From Sphaerisporangium sp040685555 (lineage in GTDB: Bacteria > Actinomycetota > Actinomycetes > Streptosporangiales > Streptosporangiaceae), in assembly GCF_040685555.1 (NCBI RefSeq), contig NZ_JBFBIK010000003.1, positions 62,001 through 126,000 of the forward strand: a stretch of 64,000 nt of DNA, in the 5' to 3' direction. Position 1 is the first letter of the stretch. Each line of letters begins with the position of its first letter. A model generated the notes under the pieces. It made no database searches, was not told where the DNA came from, and worked only from the letters and a program-made list of their open reading frames with translations. Positions 1-8,900 of this stretch are shown here, one piece after another. Position numbers and translations under genes: made by a program.

Positions 1-426
1 CGAGACGGCCGCGACGACGAAGGCCACGCCCCACACCGAGGTGATGACCGCGTTGACCCGGTAGAACACCGGCGTCTCCCACACCTCCCGGGTGGTCATG
101 CTCCGGGCGACGCCAAGGGTGAACGGCCTGCGGATGGCCAGGGAGCCCCAGGCGGTGAGCGCCAGCCAGGCGTTGACCAGGGCCGGGCCGTACGGCATGA
201 GGGGGGACTCCGGCGCGATCAGGGAGATCACCGTGATGACCGTGAAGAACACCGCCGCGCTGGACTCGATCACCATCTGGTCCCACTGCTTGCCCGACCT
301 GCGGTCGGCGGCGATGACCACGAGCGCGATCACGAGGCCGGCGACCGCGCCGTAGCGCCACTCGTCGCCGGTGGCGATGACGGCGTACACGATCCACGGG
401 AGGAACCCGAGGAGGCTGCGAATCAT
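1..426 (-). CDS. Integral membrane protein, 3' end outside window
   Basis: Reverse-strand reading frame starting at an ATG (426) and still open at base 1, so at least 142 residues are present and the C-terminus is missing. The visible part starts MIRSLLGFLPWIVYAVI and has about five hydrophobic segments (roughly residues 4-17, 28-41, 55-70, 80-97 and 124-142) separated by short charged loops, so it is a polytopic membrane protein. I do not recognise the family. It is divergent from the padR gene, with the 90-bp gap holding a palindromic site, so control by that PadR protein is a reasonable inference. An AAAAGG stretch precedes the start. Confidence 0.6.
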   Translation of the reverse strand, partial: MIRSLLGFLPWIVYAVIATGDEWRYGAVAGLVIALVVIAADRRSGKQWDQMVIESSAAVFFTVITVISLIAPESPLMPYGPALVNAWLALTAWGSLAIRRPFTLGVARSMTTREVWETPVFYRVNAVITSVWGVAFVVAAVS

Positions 427-436
427 TGTCGGACCT

Positions 437-466
437 TTTCGACGTTCCAATGTAGACATGTCGAAA
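437..466. promoter_or_regulatory. Nested palindrome between padR and membrane gene (candidate PadR operator)
   Basis: Outer arms TTTCGAC (437-443) and GTCGAAA (460-466) are exact reverse complements. The inner element ATGTAGACAT (450-459) is itself a dyad with ATGT/ACAT half-sites. PadR-family repressors commonly bind ATGT...ACAT dyads and autoregulate; the placement in a divergent intergenic gap fits. Binding is inferred only. Confidence 0.45.
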
Positions 467-516
467 GTAGAAGGTCTGCTGGCGACCTGTCAACAGTGGA
501 ATGTAGGATCCCGGTC

Positions 517-1056
517 ATGAGCCTTCGACACGCGCTGCTCGGGATGCTCGCCCAGGGCCCGGCGAGCGGCTACGACCTGCTGAAGATCTTCGAGATCTCC
601 CTGGCCAACGTGTGGCCGGCCACGCAGAGCCAGGTCTATGCCGAGCTCTCCCGCCTCGCCGACGCGGGCCTGGTCAAGGTGGCGGCGCAGGGCCCGCGTG
701 GCCGCAAAGAGTACGCCATCGACGAGACGGGCCTGGCCGAGCTGCGTCACTGGCTGACGGAGGTCGAGCCCAGCCACGCCGGCCGCAGCGACATGCTGCT
801 GCGCGTCTTCTTCCTCGGCCAGGTCGATCATGAGCAGGCACGCGCCTACCTTCGGCGGCGGGCCGAGTTCGGGGCCGAGCAGCACGAGAGGCTGGCGGCA
901 CTGAAAGGGGTGGTGTCCGACGGAGACGACGATCTCTCGGTCTACGGCCGGCTCGCCCTGGAGTGGGGCCTGAGGTTCAGCGCCTTGCAGCGCGAGTGGG
1001 CCGAGTGGGCCGAAGGCCAGATCGGGCGGGAAACCCCTGCGAAACCGCAGGAGTAG
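517..1056 (+). CDS. PadR family transcriptional regulator
   Basis: 179-residue protein beginning MSLRHALLGMLAQGPASGYD, the hallmark opening of the PadR winged-helix domain (about residues 1-75, including the recognition-helix/wing segment rich in K and R near RGRKEY). The remaining ~100 residues are helical with a QVDHEQARAYLRRR segment, matching the C-terminal dimerisation helices of the vinculin-like PadR subfamily. An upstream in-frame GTG at 496 would add seven residues (MECRIPV) that do not belong to the family, so ATG 517 is preferred. It probably represses itself and the divergent membrane-protein gene through the palindrome at 437-466; the inducer is unknown. Confidence 0.85.
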   Translation: MSLRHALLGMLAQGPASGYDLLKIFEISLANVWPATQSQVYAELSRLADAGLVKVAAQGPRGRKEYAIDETGLAELRHWLTEVEPSHAGRSDMLLRVFFLGQVDHEQARAYLRRRAEFGAEQHERLAALKGVVSDGDDDLSVYGRLALEWGLRFSALQREWAEWAEGQIGRETPAKPQE

Positions 1057-1146
1057 CTCCCCTTCGCGACCGGGCGCGCGGCCATGGCATCATGTTACTC
1101 ACGAGTAGCCCAAAGCCGGAAGCTACCCGGCAGCGAGGAGCCAACC

Positions 1147-2346
1147 GTGCCTTCGTCCCGTGACGTCGTGTTCGTCGACGGCGTACGCACACCTTTCGGC
1201 AAGTCAGGGCCCAAGGGCCTGTACGCCGAGACGCGCGCCGACGACCTGATCGTCCGTGTCATCCGCGAGCTGATGCGGCGAAACCCGCACCTCCCGCCCG
1301 AGCGGATCGACGAGGTCGCCATCGCGGCCACCACCCAGATCGGCGACCAGGGCCTGACCATCGGCCGCTCCGCCGCCGTGCTGGCCGGGCTGCCGAAGTC
1401 GGTGCCCGGCTACGCCATCGACCGCATGTGCGCGGGCGCGATGACCGCGGTCACCAGCGTGGCGGGCGGCATCGCCTTCGGCGCCTACGACATCGCCATC
1501 GCGGGCGGCGTCGAGCACATGGGCCGCCACCCCATGGGCGAGGGCGTCGACCCCAACCCGCGTTTCCTGTCCGAGAAGCTGGTCGACGGCTCCGCGCTGA
1601 TCATGGGCATGACGGCGGAGAACCTGCACGACCGCTACCCCGCGATCAGCAAGGCGCGCGCCGACGCCTACGCCGTCGCCTCCCAGGAGAAGGTCGCCAA
1701 GGCCTACGCCGACAACAGGATCCAGCCCGACCTCGTGCCGATGGCGACCCGCAAGGCCGCCGAGGGCTGGGGCCTCGCCACCGAGGACGAGCCGCCGCGA
1801 CCCGGCACCACCATCGAGGGCCTCGCCTCGCTCAAGACGCCCTTCCGCCCGCACGGCCACGTCACCGCCGGGAACTCCGCGGGCCTCAACGACGGCGCCA
1901 CCGGCAGCATCATCGCCGCCGCGGACGCCGCCGCCGAGCTGGGCCTGACGCCCAAGATGAGGCTCGTCTCCTACGGCTTCGCCGGCGTCGACCCCGAGGT
2001 GATGGGCGTCGGCCCCATCCCCTCCACCGAGCGGGCGCTGCGCCTGGCCGGGCTGTCCATCGGCGACATCGGCCTGTTCGAGATCAACGAGGCCTTCGCC
2101 GTGCAGGTGCTGGCCTTCCTTGAGCACTTCGGCATCGCCGACGACGACCCGAGGGTCAACCCGTACGGCGGCGCCATCGCCTTCGGCCACCCGCTCGCCT
2201 CGTCCGGCGTGCGGCTGATGACACAGCTCGCCCGAGAGTTCGGCGAGCGCCCCGACGTGCGCTACGGCATCACCACGATGTGCGTCGGCATGGGCATGGG
2301 CGGCACGGTTGTCTGGGAGAACCTCGCCTGGGAGGGCGCCAAGTGA
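1147..2346 (+). CDS. fadA: Acetyl-CoA C-acyltransferase (thiolase, FadA type)
   Basis: 399-residue thiolase catalysing the CoA-dependent cleavage of 3-ketoacyl-CoA, last step of fatty-acid beta-oxidation. The nucleophilic Cys lies in CAGAMTA (about residue 95), the catalytic His in GHPLASSG (about 348) and the second catalytic Cys in MCVGMGMGG (about 379), so all active-site residues are present. The GTG at 1147 follows a GAGGAG ribosome-binding site; an upstream ATG at 1084 would add an atypical leader. The stop overlaps the start of the fadB gene by four bases, so the two subunits of the trifunctional-type beta-oxidation complex are translationally coupled. Confidence 0.93.
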   Translation: MPSSRDVVFVDGVRTPFGKSGPKGLYAETRADDLIVRVIRELMRRNPHLPPERIDEVAIAATTQIGDQGLTIGRSAAVLAGLPKSVPGYAIDRMCAGAMTAVTSVAGGIAFGAYDIAIAGGVEHMGRHPMGEGVDPNPRFLSEKLVDGSALIMGMTAENLHDRYPAISKARADAYAVASQEKVAKAYADNRIQPDLVPMATRKAAEGWGLATEDEPPRPGTTIEGLASLKTPFRPHGHVTAGNSAGLNDGATGSIIAAADAAAELGLTPKMRLVSYGFAGVDPEVMGVGPIPSTERALRLAGLSIGDIGLFEINEAFAVQVLAFLEHFGIADDDPRVNPYGGAIAFGHPLASSGVRLMTQLAREFGERPDVRYGITTMCVGMGMGGTVVWENLAWEGAK

Positions 2347-4436
2347 GCGACATCACCAACATCTTCGCCGACGAGGTGGTGACCGGGGCGCTCGTACGCG
2401 ACGTCCGGCTGCCCGGCGGCGCGGGCACGATGGCCCTGATCACGCTGGACAACGGCTTCGACCACACCAAGCCGAACACCTTCGGGCCGCGCGGCCTCGC
2501 CGAGCTCGACAAGGCCCTGGACGCCATCTGCGACCGCACCGACCTCGCGGCGGTCGGCGTCACCGGCAAGCCCTTCATCTTCGCCGTCGGCGCCGACCTC
2601 AAGGGCGCGTCGCTCGTACGGACCCGCGAGCAGGCCGAGGAACTCGGCCGGCTCGGGCACGAGGTGTTCCGGCGGCTCGGAGAGCTGGAGGTGCCGTCGT
2701 TCGCGTTCGTGAACGGCGCGGCGATGGGCGGCGGGCTGGAGGTGGCGCTGCACTGCACCTACCGCACGATCTCCTCCGGCGTCCCCGCGGTCGCGCTCCC
2801 CGAGTGCTTCCTCGGCCTGGTGCCCGGCTGGGGCGGCACGCAGCTGCTCCCCCGGCTGATCGGCCCGGCGAACGCGCTGAAGCTGATCATCGAGAACCCC
2901 CTGTCGCAGAATCGGATGATCAAGGGCGCCGAGGCGTTCAAGCTCGGCGTCGCCGACGCGATCTTCGAGCCCGCCGACTTCCTTGAGGAGTCCCTGCGCT
3001 GGGCCTCCCGCGTGCTGACCGGCGAGGCCGCCGTCCCCCGCCCGCCGTTCACCCAGGACGCCGAGTCCTGGAAGGCGGCCGTCGCGGGCGCGCGGACGCT
3101 CGTCGACCTGAAGCTGCGCGGAGCGTCCCCCGCCCCCTACCGGGCGCTGGAGCTGGTCGAACTGGCCCGTACGGCCCACCGCGACGAGGGTTTCGAGGCC
3201 GAGACCCAGGCGCTGGCCGACCTGCTCATGGGAGACGAGCTGCGCGCCGGGCTGTACTCCTTCGACCTGGTGCAGCGACGGGCCAAGCGGCCCGCCGGGG
3301 CGCCCGACAGGGCCCTGGCCCGCAAGGTGACCAAGGTCGGCGTGGTCGGCGCGGGCCTGATGGCCTCGCAGCTCGCCCTGCTGTTCGCCCGCCGCCTTGA
3401 GGTGCCCGTGGTCCTCACCGACCTCGACCAGGCCCGCCTCGACAAGGGCGTCGGGTACGTGCGCGCCGAGGTGGACAAGCTGCTCGGCAAGGGACGGATC
3501 AGCGCCGACCAGGCCAACCGGCTCAAGGGCCTGGTGACCGGGTCGCTGACCAAGGACGCGTTCGCCGACGCCGACTTCGTCATCGAGGCCGTCTTCGAGG
3601 ACCTCAAGGTCAAGAGGCAGGTCTTCGCCGAGGTCGAGGCCGTGGTCGGCCCTGAGTGCGTGCTGGCCACCAACACCTCTTCCCTCTCGGTCACCGCGAT
3701 GGCGTCGGAGCTGCGCCATCCCGAGCGGGTGGTGGGCTTCCACTTCTTCAACCCGGTCGCGGTGCTGCCCCTGCTGGAGATCGTCAGGGGTGAGCGCACC
3801 GATGACGCGTCGCTGGCCACGGCGTTCGCGGTGGGCAAGACGCTGAGGAAGTCCAGCGTGCTGGTCAAGGACGCCCCGGCGTTCGTGGTGAACCGCCTGC
3901 TCACCCGCTTCATGGGCGAGGTCATCGGGGCGGTCGACGAGGGCACCCCGATCGAGACGGCCGACCACGCCCTCGACGGCCTCGGGCTGCCGATGACGCC
4001 GTTCGCGCTGCTCCAGCTCGTCGGCCCCGCCGTCGCCCTGCACGTCGCCGAGACGCTGCACGAGGCATTCCCCGGCAGGTACGGCGTGTCCGCGAACCTC
4101 GCGGCACTCGTGAAGGCCGGCAAGCCCGGGGTCTACGCGCCGGACTTCTCGATCGACCCGGAGGCTCGGGAGATCTTCGAGGGGTCCGGGGCGACCGGGC
4201 CGAGCTCCGAGCAGGTCCGCGACCGCGCGCTGCGGGCGATGGCCGAGGAGGTGCGGCTGATGCTCGACGAGGGCGTGGTCGCCGCCGCCGAGGACATCGA
4301 CCTGTGCATGATCCTCGGTGCCGGGTGGCCCTTCCACACCGGAGGGATCACGCCGTACCTGGACCGCACGGGCGTCTCCGCCGATGTCAACGGCCGCCCC
4401 TTCCTGTCGCAGGGGGTCGCCTCCGTCCCGGCCTGA
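2343..4436 (+). CDS. fadB: 3-hydroxyacyl-CoA dehydrogenase / enoyl-CoA hydratase (FadB type)
   Basis: 697-residue bifunctional enzyme. The N-terminal ~300 residues are an enoyl-CoA hydratase (crotonase) domain with NGAAMGGGLEVAL and PECFLGLVPGWGG, the oxyanion and catalytic-Glu regions. Residues from about 330 are the NAD-binding fold with the dinucleotide motif VGVVGAGLMAS, then NTSSLSVT and GFHFFNPV of the hydroxyacyl-CoA dehydrogenase catalytic segment, followed by two C-terminal 3HCDH domains. Starts at GTG 2343 inside the stop of fadA (GTGA overlap). Works with FadA on acyl-CoA degradation in the cytoplasm. Confidence 0.93.
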   Translation: MSDITNIFADEVVTGALVRDVRLPGGAGTMALITLDNGFDHTKPNTFGPRGLAELDKALDAICDRTDLAAVGVTGKPFIFAVGADLKGASLVRTREQAEELGRLGHEVFRRLGELEVPSFAFVNGAAMGGGLEVALHCTYRTISSGVPAVALPECFLGLVPGWGGTQLLPRLIGPANALKLIIENPLSQNRMIKGAEAFKLGVADAIFEPADFLEESLRWASRVLTGEAAVPRPPFTQDAESWKAAVAGARTLVDLKLRGASPAPYRALELVELARTAHRDEGFEAETQALADLLMGDELRAGLYSFDLVQRRAKRPAGAPDRALARKVTKVGVVGAGLMASQLALLFARRLEVPVVLTDLDQARLDKGVGYVRAEVDKLLGKGRISADQANRLKGLVTGSLTKDAFADADFVIEAVFEDLKVKRQVFAEVEAVVGPECVLATNTSSLSVTAMASELRHPERVVGFHFFNPVAVLPLLEIVRGERTDDASLATAFAVGKTLRKSSVLVKDAPAFVVNRLLTRFMGEVIGAVDEGTPIETADHALDGLGLPMTPFALLQLVGPAVALHVAETLHEAFPGRYGVSANLAALVKAGKPGVYAPDFSIDPEAREIFEGSGATGPSSEQVRDRALRAMAEEVRLMLDEGVVAAAEDIDLCMILGAGWPFHTGGITPYLDRTGVSADVNGRPFLSQGVASVPA

Positions 4437-4461
4437 CCGCGCGGTTCGGGATGATGAGGGC

Positions 4462-5304
4462 ATGCTGGTCGACGCCATCGAGTACCTCGTCTGCCCCGTG
4501 TGCCGCGGCGATCTCGCCATCGAGGGCATGGTCGTGCGATGCGCGCGGGGCCATTCCTTCGACGTCGCCAGGCAGGGCTACGTGAGCCTGCTCACGGGGT
4601 CGGGCGTCCCCGGCACCGCCGACACCCCGGCCATGGTGGCCGCGCGGGCCGAGTTCCTCGGCTCGGGACACTTCGCCTCCCTGGCCGGCCGGCTGCGCGA
4701 GCTGGCCGGCCACCAGGGGGAAGGCACCGCGGACCGCAGGGTCGTGCTGGACGCCGGGGCGGGTACGGGCCACTACCTCGCCGGGATGCTGGGCCCCGCG
4801 GACGTGGGGATCGCGCTCGACATCTCCAAGCACGCGCTCAGGCGGGCGGCCCGCGCCCACCCCCGCGTCGGCGCCGTCGTGGCCGACGTGTGGCGGCCGC
4901 TGCCGGTAAAGGACGGCTGCGCCGACGTCCTGCTCGATGTGTTCGCGCCGCGAAACGGATCGGAGTTCGCCCGGGTGTTGCGCCCCGAGGGCGTCCTGAT
5001 CGTGGTGACGCCGACGCCGCGCCACCTCGCCCCCCTGGTGGAAAGGCTCGGCCTGCTCTCGGTGGACGAGTCCAAGAGCCGGCGGGTCGAGGAGGCGCTG
5101 GGGGCGTATTTCCTCGAAACCGGGCACGTGACCGAGGAGTCGGACATGCTGCTGGACCACAAGGCGGTCGAGACCGTGGTAGGCATGGGTCCGAGCGCCT
5201 GGCATACCGACCAGATGGCGCTCAGGGAGGAGATCTCACGCCTTCCGCACTCGATGGCCGTGAAAATGTCGTGCCGGATCTCCCTCTTCCGTAAGATCGC
5301 CTAG
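4462..5304 (+). CDS. RlmA-like 23S rRNA (guanine-N1)-methyltransferase
   Basis: 280 residues starting MLVDAIEYLVCPVCRGDL. An N-terminal zinc ribbon uses C11, C14, C27 and H31 and is followed by FDVARQGYVSLL, the signature of the RlmA(I)/RlmA(II) family that methylates N1 of guanine 745 or 748 in helix 35 of 23S rRNA. The SAM-binding motif VVLDAGAGTGHYLAG lies near residues 95-110. In actinomycetes, paralogues of this family (TlrB) confer macrolide resistance; nothing here distinguishes housekeeping from resistance. ATG 4462 puts the zinc ribbon at the N-terminus as in the family. It follows fadB by 25 bp, but a functional link is not evident. Confidence 0.85.
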   Translation: MLVDAIEYLVCPVCRGDLAIEGMVVRCARGHSFDVARQGYVSLLTGSGVPGTADTPAMVAARAEFLGSGHFASLAGRLRELAGHQGEGTADRRVVLDAGAGTGHYLAGMLGPADVGIALDISKHALRRAARAHPRVGAVVADVWRPLPVKDGCADVLLDVFAPRNGSEFARVLRPEGVLIVVTPTPRHLAPLVERLGLLSVDESKSRRVEEALGAYFLETGHVTEESDMLLDHKAVETVVGMGPSAWHTDQMALREEISRLPHSMAVKMSCRISLFRKIA

Positions 5305-5421
5305 GCGAACTGGAATCACGAATTTCTCCGACTTTGTAGGCCATCTTCCGTTTTCAAGCGACATACTTAACGGCAACCCGCCGATCCCGGGTCCGGGAGA
5401 GCGTGAGGGAGGGGCACGCCC

Positions 5422-7206
5422 ATGAAGGCCGAGGAACGCTGGCAGGCCAGGTTCCGCGCGGCACGTATGACGCTGCCCGTCTGGGCACGGCTCGCGCCGG
5501 CCCGGGCCGTGTACCGTTGCAACATCTCCGGCATCTGGGAGATCCACGCCTGGGACCGGTCGAACGGCTCCACGCGTCAGGTCACCAGCCGCCCGAGGGG
5601 CACGTCCCACGCCGCCATCGACCCCACCGGCCAGTGGATCTACTGGTTCTCCGACACCTACGGCGACGAGTTCGGCATCTGGATGCGCCAGCCGTTCAAC
5701 GGCGGCCCCGAGATGCCCGCCCACCCCGACCTCGCTCCCGGGCACCCGACGGGCCTCGCGCTGTCGGCCACCGGCACCGCCGCCGTCGGCAGGAGCAGCC
5801 GCCACGGCTTCCAGGTGCTCCACACGCGGCTCGGCAGCGACGAGAAGCCCACCGTGATCTACGAGTCCCGCGAGTTCGCCCAGGTGGCCGGCATGTCGCT
5901 CGACGGCACGCTGATCGCGGTGAGCCACAGCGAGCACGGCGACTCGCGCCACCCGGCGCTGCGCGTGATCAGGTCCAACGGCCAGGTCGTCGGCGACCTG
6001 CACGACGGGCCGGGCAAGGGCTTCACCGGCGTGCGCTTCGCCCCCACCATGACCGACCGGCGCATCCTCGCCCTGCACGAGCGCCGGGGCCGCCGCGAGC
6101 CTCTGGTCTGGGACCCGGTGACCGGAGAGCAGCGCGAGATCTGGCTGCGTGTGCCCGGCGAGATCACCGCCGACTGGTACCACGACGGGCGCGCCGTGCT
6201 CATCGGTCACAACAACCGCGCCAGGACCGAGCTGTTCCGGTACGACCTGGGCGGCGGCGGGCTCACGCCGATCAAGACCCTGCATGGGGTCATCCACGAC
6301 GCGATGCCCCGCCCTGACGGCACGGTCGAGTACTCCTGGTCGAGCGCCGCGCACCCCCCGGTGGTCAGGTCCAGCGACGGCCACGTGGTCATGAACCAGT
6401 CCGGGCCCTCCGCGCCGCCTTCGGTGCCGCTGGAGGACGTCTTCGTCGAGGGGCCGGGCGGGCGCGTCCACGCCCTGGTGTCCCGGCCCGAGAGCGGCCC
6501 CGCGCCGTACCCGACGGTGTTCCTGCTGCACGGCGGCCCGGCCGCGCAGGACGACGACTCCTTCCTGCCGAACGTCGCCGCCTGGGTGGACGCCGGCTTC
6601 GCCGTCGTCCGCGTGAACTACCGGGGCTCCACGGGATACGGCTCGGCCTGGCGGGACGCCCTGCGGGGCGACGTGGGCCACATCGAGCTGGCCGACGTCG
6701 CGGCGGTCCGCGACTGGGCGGTCAACCAGGGCATGGCCGACCCCGAGCGCCTCGTGCTCGCGGGCGCCTCCTGGGGCGGCTACCTCACGCTTCTCGGCAT
6801 CGGCACCCAGCCGAAGTCCTGGGTCGCGGGCATCGCGGCCGTGCCGATCGCCGACCACGCGGCGGCCTACGGCGACGAGACCGAGGGCCTGCGGGCCTAC
6901 CACCGCGCCCTGTTCGGCGGCTCCCCGCAGGAGGTCCCCGACCTGTACGCGGCGTCGTCCCCGATCTCCTACCTCGACTCGCTCCAGGCGCCGCTGCTGG
7001 TGCTGGCCGGCGAGAACGACCCGCGCTCGCCGATCAGCCAGATCGAGAAGTACCTGGAGAAGCTGACCGAGCGGCGGCACGAGTTCGAGGTCTACCGCTA
7101 CAACGCTGGCCACGGCACGCTGGTGGTCGAGGAGCGGATCCGGCAGATGTCGGCGCAGCTGGACTTCGCCCGCAAGCACGTCGGGCTCGCCCAGCCGGCC
7201 TCCTAG
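5422..7206 (+). CDS. S9 family peptidase (prolyl oligopeptidase-like)
   Basis: 594 residues. The first ~330 form a WD40/beta-propeller-like domain, and the C-terminal alpha/beta hydrolase domain carries the S9 triad: Ser450 in GASWGGY, Asp533 in AGENDPRSP and His564 in NAGHGT. The HGGP stretch (about residue 370) gives the oxyanion hole. No signal peptide is visible, so it is probably a cytoplasmic aminopeptidase or oligopeptidase (acylaminoacyl-peptidase subgroup). A GGGAGGG-type ribosome-binding site sits upstream of ATG 5422. It is tail-to-tail with the phosphatase gene at 7226, 19 bp apart. Confidence 0.88.
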   Translation: MKAEERWQARFRAARMTLPVWARLAPARAVYRCNISGIWEIHAWDRSNGSTRQVTSRPRGTSHAAIDPTGQWIYWFSDTYGDEFGIWMRQPFNGGPEMPAHPDLAPGHPTGLALSATGTAAVGRSSRHGFQVLHTRLGSDEKPTVIYESREFAQVAGMSLDGTLIAVSHSEHGDSRHPALRVIRSNGQVVGDLHDGPGKGFTGVRFAPTMTDRRILALHERRGRREPLVWDPVTGEQREIWLRVPGEITADWYHDGRAVLIGHNNRARTELFRYDLGGGGLTPIKTLHGVIHDAMPRPDGTVEYSWSSAAHPPVVRSSDGHVVMNQSGPSAPPSVPLEDVFVEGPGGRVHALVSRPESGPAPYPTVFLLHGGPAAQDDDSFLPNVAAWVDAGFAVVRVNYRGSTGYGSAWRDALRGDVGHIELADVAAVRDWAVNQGMADPERLVLAGASWGGYLTLLGIGTQPKSWVAGIAAVPIADHAAAYGDETEGLRAYHRALFGGSPQEVPDLYAASSPISYLDSLQAPLLVLAGENDPRSPISQIEKYLEKLTERRHEFEVYRYNAGHGTLVVEERIRQMSAQLDFARKHVGLAQPAS

Positions 7207-7225
7207 CCTGCCCCCAACCGGCCCC

Positions 7226-8779
7226 CTACTCGGCTCTGAGGACCAGGATGGCCAGGTCGTCGGCGCTCGGCTCGATCGCGAACTCCTCCACCGCGCGGCG
7301 GATCCGTTCGGCCACGGCACGTGCCGACAGCTCGGCGCACTCGGCCAGGAGCTTGGACAGGCCGCCGTCGTCGTCCAGCAGTCGCTCGCCCGACCGGCGC
7401 TCGGTCACCCCGTCGGTCACGCCCAGCAGGACGTCTCCTGGCGCCAGGCGGACGTGGTCGGCGACGAACTCGGCCTCGGGAAAGACGCCGAGCAGGGACT
7501 GGGAGGTCACCACGGCCTCCACCACGCCGCTCGGGCGCAGGCGCAGCGCCTCGGGGTGCCCCGCGGAGATCAGCGAGAGGTCGAGGCCGTCGTCGGTGCG
7601 GGTGATCTCGCCGTGGAGCAGGGTCAGGAACCTGGCCCGCTCGCCCTCCTCCAGGATCGCCTGGTTCAGCCGCGAGACGACCGACGCCACGTCGTACCCC
7701 TCGCGGGCGAGCAGGCGGAGCGTGTGACGCGCGAGGCCGGTGACCGCCGCCGCCTGCGGGCCGGTGCCGCAGACGTCGCCGATCGCGAACCGCCATGAGC
7801 TCTCACCGGTGGTGAACAGGTCGTAGAAGTCGCCGCCGACCTCGTTGGTCTCGCCCGCCGGCTCGTACACCACGGAGTAGTCGAGGCCGGGGGTCTCGGC
7901 GGGGGTGCCGGGCGGCAGGAGGCTGCGCTGCAGGGCGCGGTTGGCGTCGGCCTGCTGGGCGTACAGCCTGGCGTTGTCCATGGCGAGCGCGGCCCGCCGC
8001 CCGAGGTCCTCCGCGAGCTGCGCGACGTCGTCGGGGAAGCGGCCGGAGCGCCCGAGGCACATCATGCCGAGGCTGCGCCCCCGGGCCACCAGGGGGAAGG
8101 CCAGCGACTGCCAGTCGGAGAGCTGGACCGGCACCGGGGTGAGGTTCTCCGCCGAGGGGATCACGACCTTGTCGAGCTGCTCGCGCAGCAGGTCGATCTG
8201 GGACTCGTCGGCGTGCCAGAGATACGCGAGGTCGAGCGGCCCGAGGCCCGAGTCGGCCGTGTAGACCGCGCACCAGGTCGCCAGGCGCGGCACCACGATC
8301 TGGGCGATCAGCGCGGGGACCATGTCGGGATCGAGGGTGCCGGCGAGCAGATCGCTCGCGTCGGCGAGGAAACCGAGCCAGCCGGGCCCCTGCGAGGAGC
8401 CCTGCCCGGTCCAGTCGTCGACCATGCGGCTGCCGCCGCTGCCGGGCAGGTGGAGGCGGGCCCAGCGGGTGCGGAGGTCTCCTGCGAAGCTCACGCCCCA
8501 GACGGTGACCGGAGCGGACGAGGGGGCCATGGCGACCTCGTCGTTCCCCTTCTGGCGAACCTCGATCTGGAGAGAATCGCCCTGATGAACCCATACAATC
8601 TCAAAAGCGACATCGCCTACTTCGGAGACCAGCTCTCCGGTCAGCCGCTCGGCTTCCGCGCTGATGGGAGCGGCCGCCCACGCAGTCATTACCTCGCGCG
8701 TGAACCGCTTCGCGGCGGGTAGGGCCGTCCTGCCAGGCGCGAACGACGCGGCCAGCACACCCCGGGAAGAACTTGTCAT
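7226..8779 (-). CDS. OsaC-like GAF/SpoIIE phosphatase with degenerate RsbW-like domain
   Basis: 517 residues. Residues ~15-100 resemble the HATPase_c_2/RsbW anti-sigma kinase fold (AAKRFTREVMTAWA... LTGELVSEV), but the Asn-bearing N-box expected after ELV is missing. Residues ~130-290 are a GAF sensor domain. The C-terminal ~220 residues are a SpoIIE/PP2C phosphatase with GGDFYDLF, IGDVCGTGPQAA, SAGHPEALRL and GVTDGVTERR, so the metal-binding Asp residues appear intact. Position and orientation, divergent from osaA-osaB, match the Streptomyces coelicolor osaC locus, where OsaC modulates SigB after osmotic stress. The PAS domain of the Streptomyces protein is not apparent. The assignment rests on architecture and synteny, not on a search. 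Confidence 0.7.
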   Translation of the reverse strand: MTSSSRGVLAASFAPGRTALPAAKRFTREVMTAWAAAPISAEAERLTGELVSEVGDVAFEIVWVHQGDSLQIEVRQKGNDEVAMAPSSAPVTVWGVSFAGDLRTRWARLHLPGSGGSRMVDDWTGQGSSQGPGWLGFLADASDLLAGTLDPDMVPALIAQIVVPRLATWCAVYTADSGLGPLDLAYLWHADESQIDLLREQLDKVVIPSAENLTPVPVQLSDWQSLAFPLVARGRSLGMMCLGRSGRFPDDVAQLAEDLGRRAALAMDNARLYAQQADANRALQRSLLPPGTPAETPGLDYSVVYEPAGETNEVGGDFYDLFTTGESSWRFAIGDVCGTGPQAAAVTGLARHTLRLLAREGYDVASVVSRLNQAILEEGERARFLTLLHGEITRTDDGLDLSLISAGHPEALRLRPSGVVEAVVTSQSLLGVFPEAEFVADHVRLAPGDVLLGVTDGVTERRSGERLLDDDGGLSKLLAECAELSARAVAERIRRAVEEFAIEPSADDLAILVLRAE

Positions 8780-8900
8780 TGCACCGTGCTTACCACAGTC
8801 GGCTCTTACATGCGGTCAATCGACTGGGCGACCGCATAGCGTCCTTCATGCCAGACTGGCATTACTCCGAGTCCCGCCCGAACAGCGTGAAGGAGGCTTC
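8780..8900. promoter_or_regulatory. Divergent osaC/osaA intergenic region
   Basis: 121 bp separating the two divergent start codons. It must carry both promoters. An AAGGAGG ribosome-binding site (8890-8896) stands four bases before ATG 8901. I could not identify a convincing sigma-B-type -10/-35 pair by eye. Confidence 0.5.

Noticed and set aside
2262..4529. 755-codon open frame opposite fadB, and similar long reverse frames (for example 9309-11798 opposite osaA, 5236-7320 opposite the S9 peptidase)
   Set aside because: These are antisense shadows produced by high third-position GC. They have no family motifs, no ribosome-binding sites and biased Arg/Gly/Ala/His composition.
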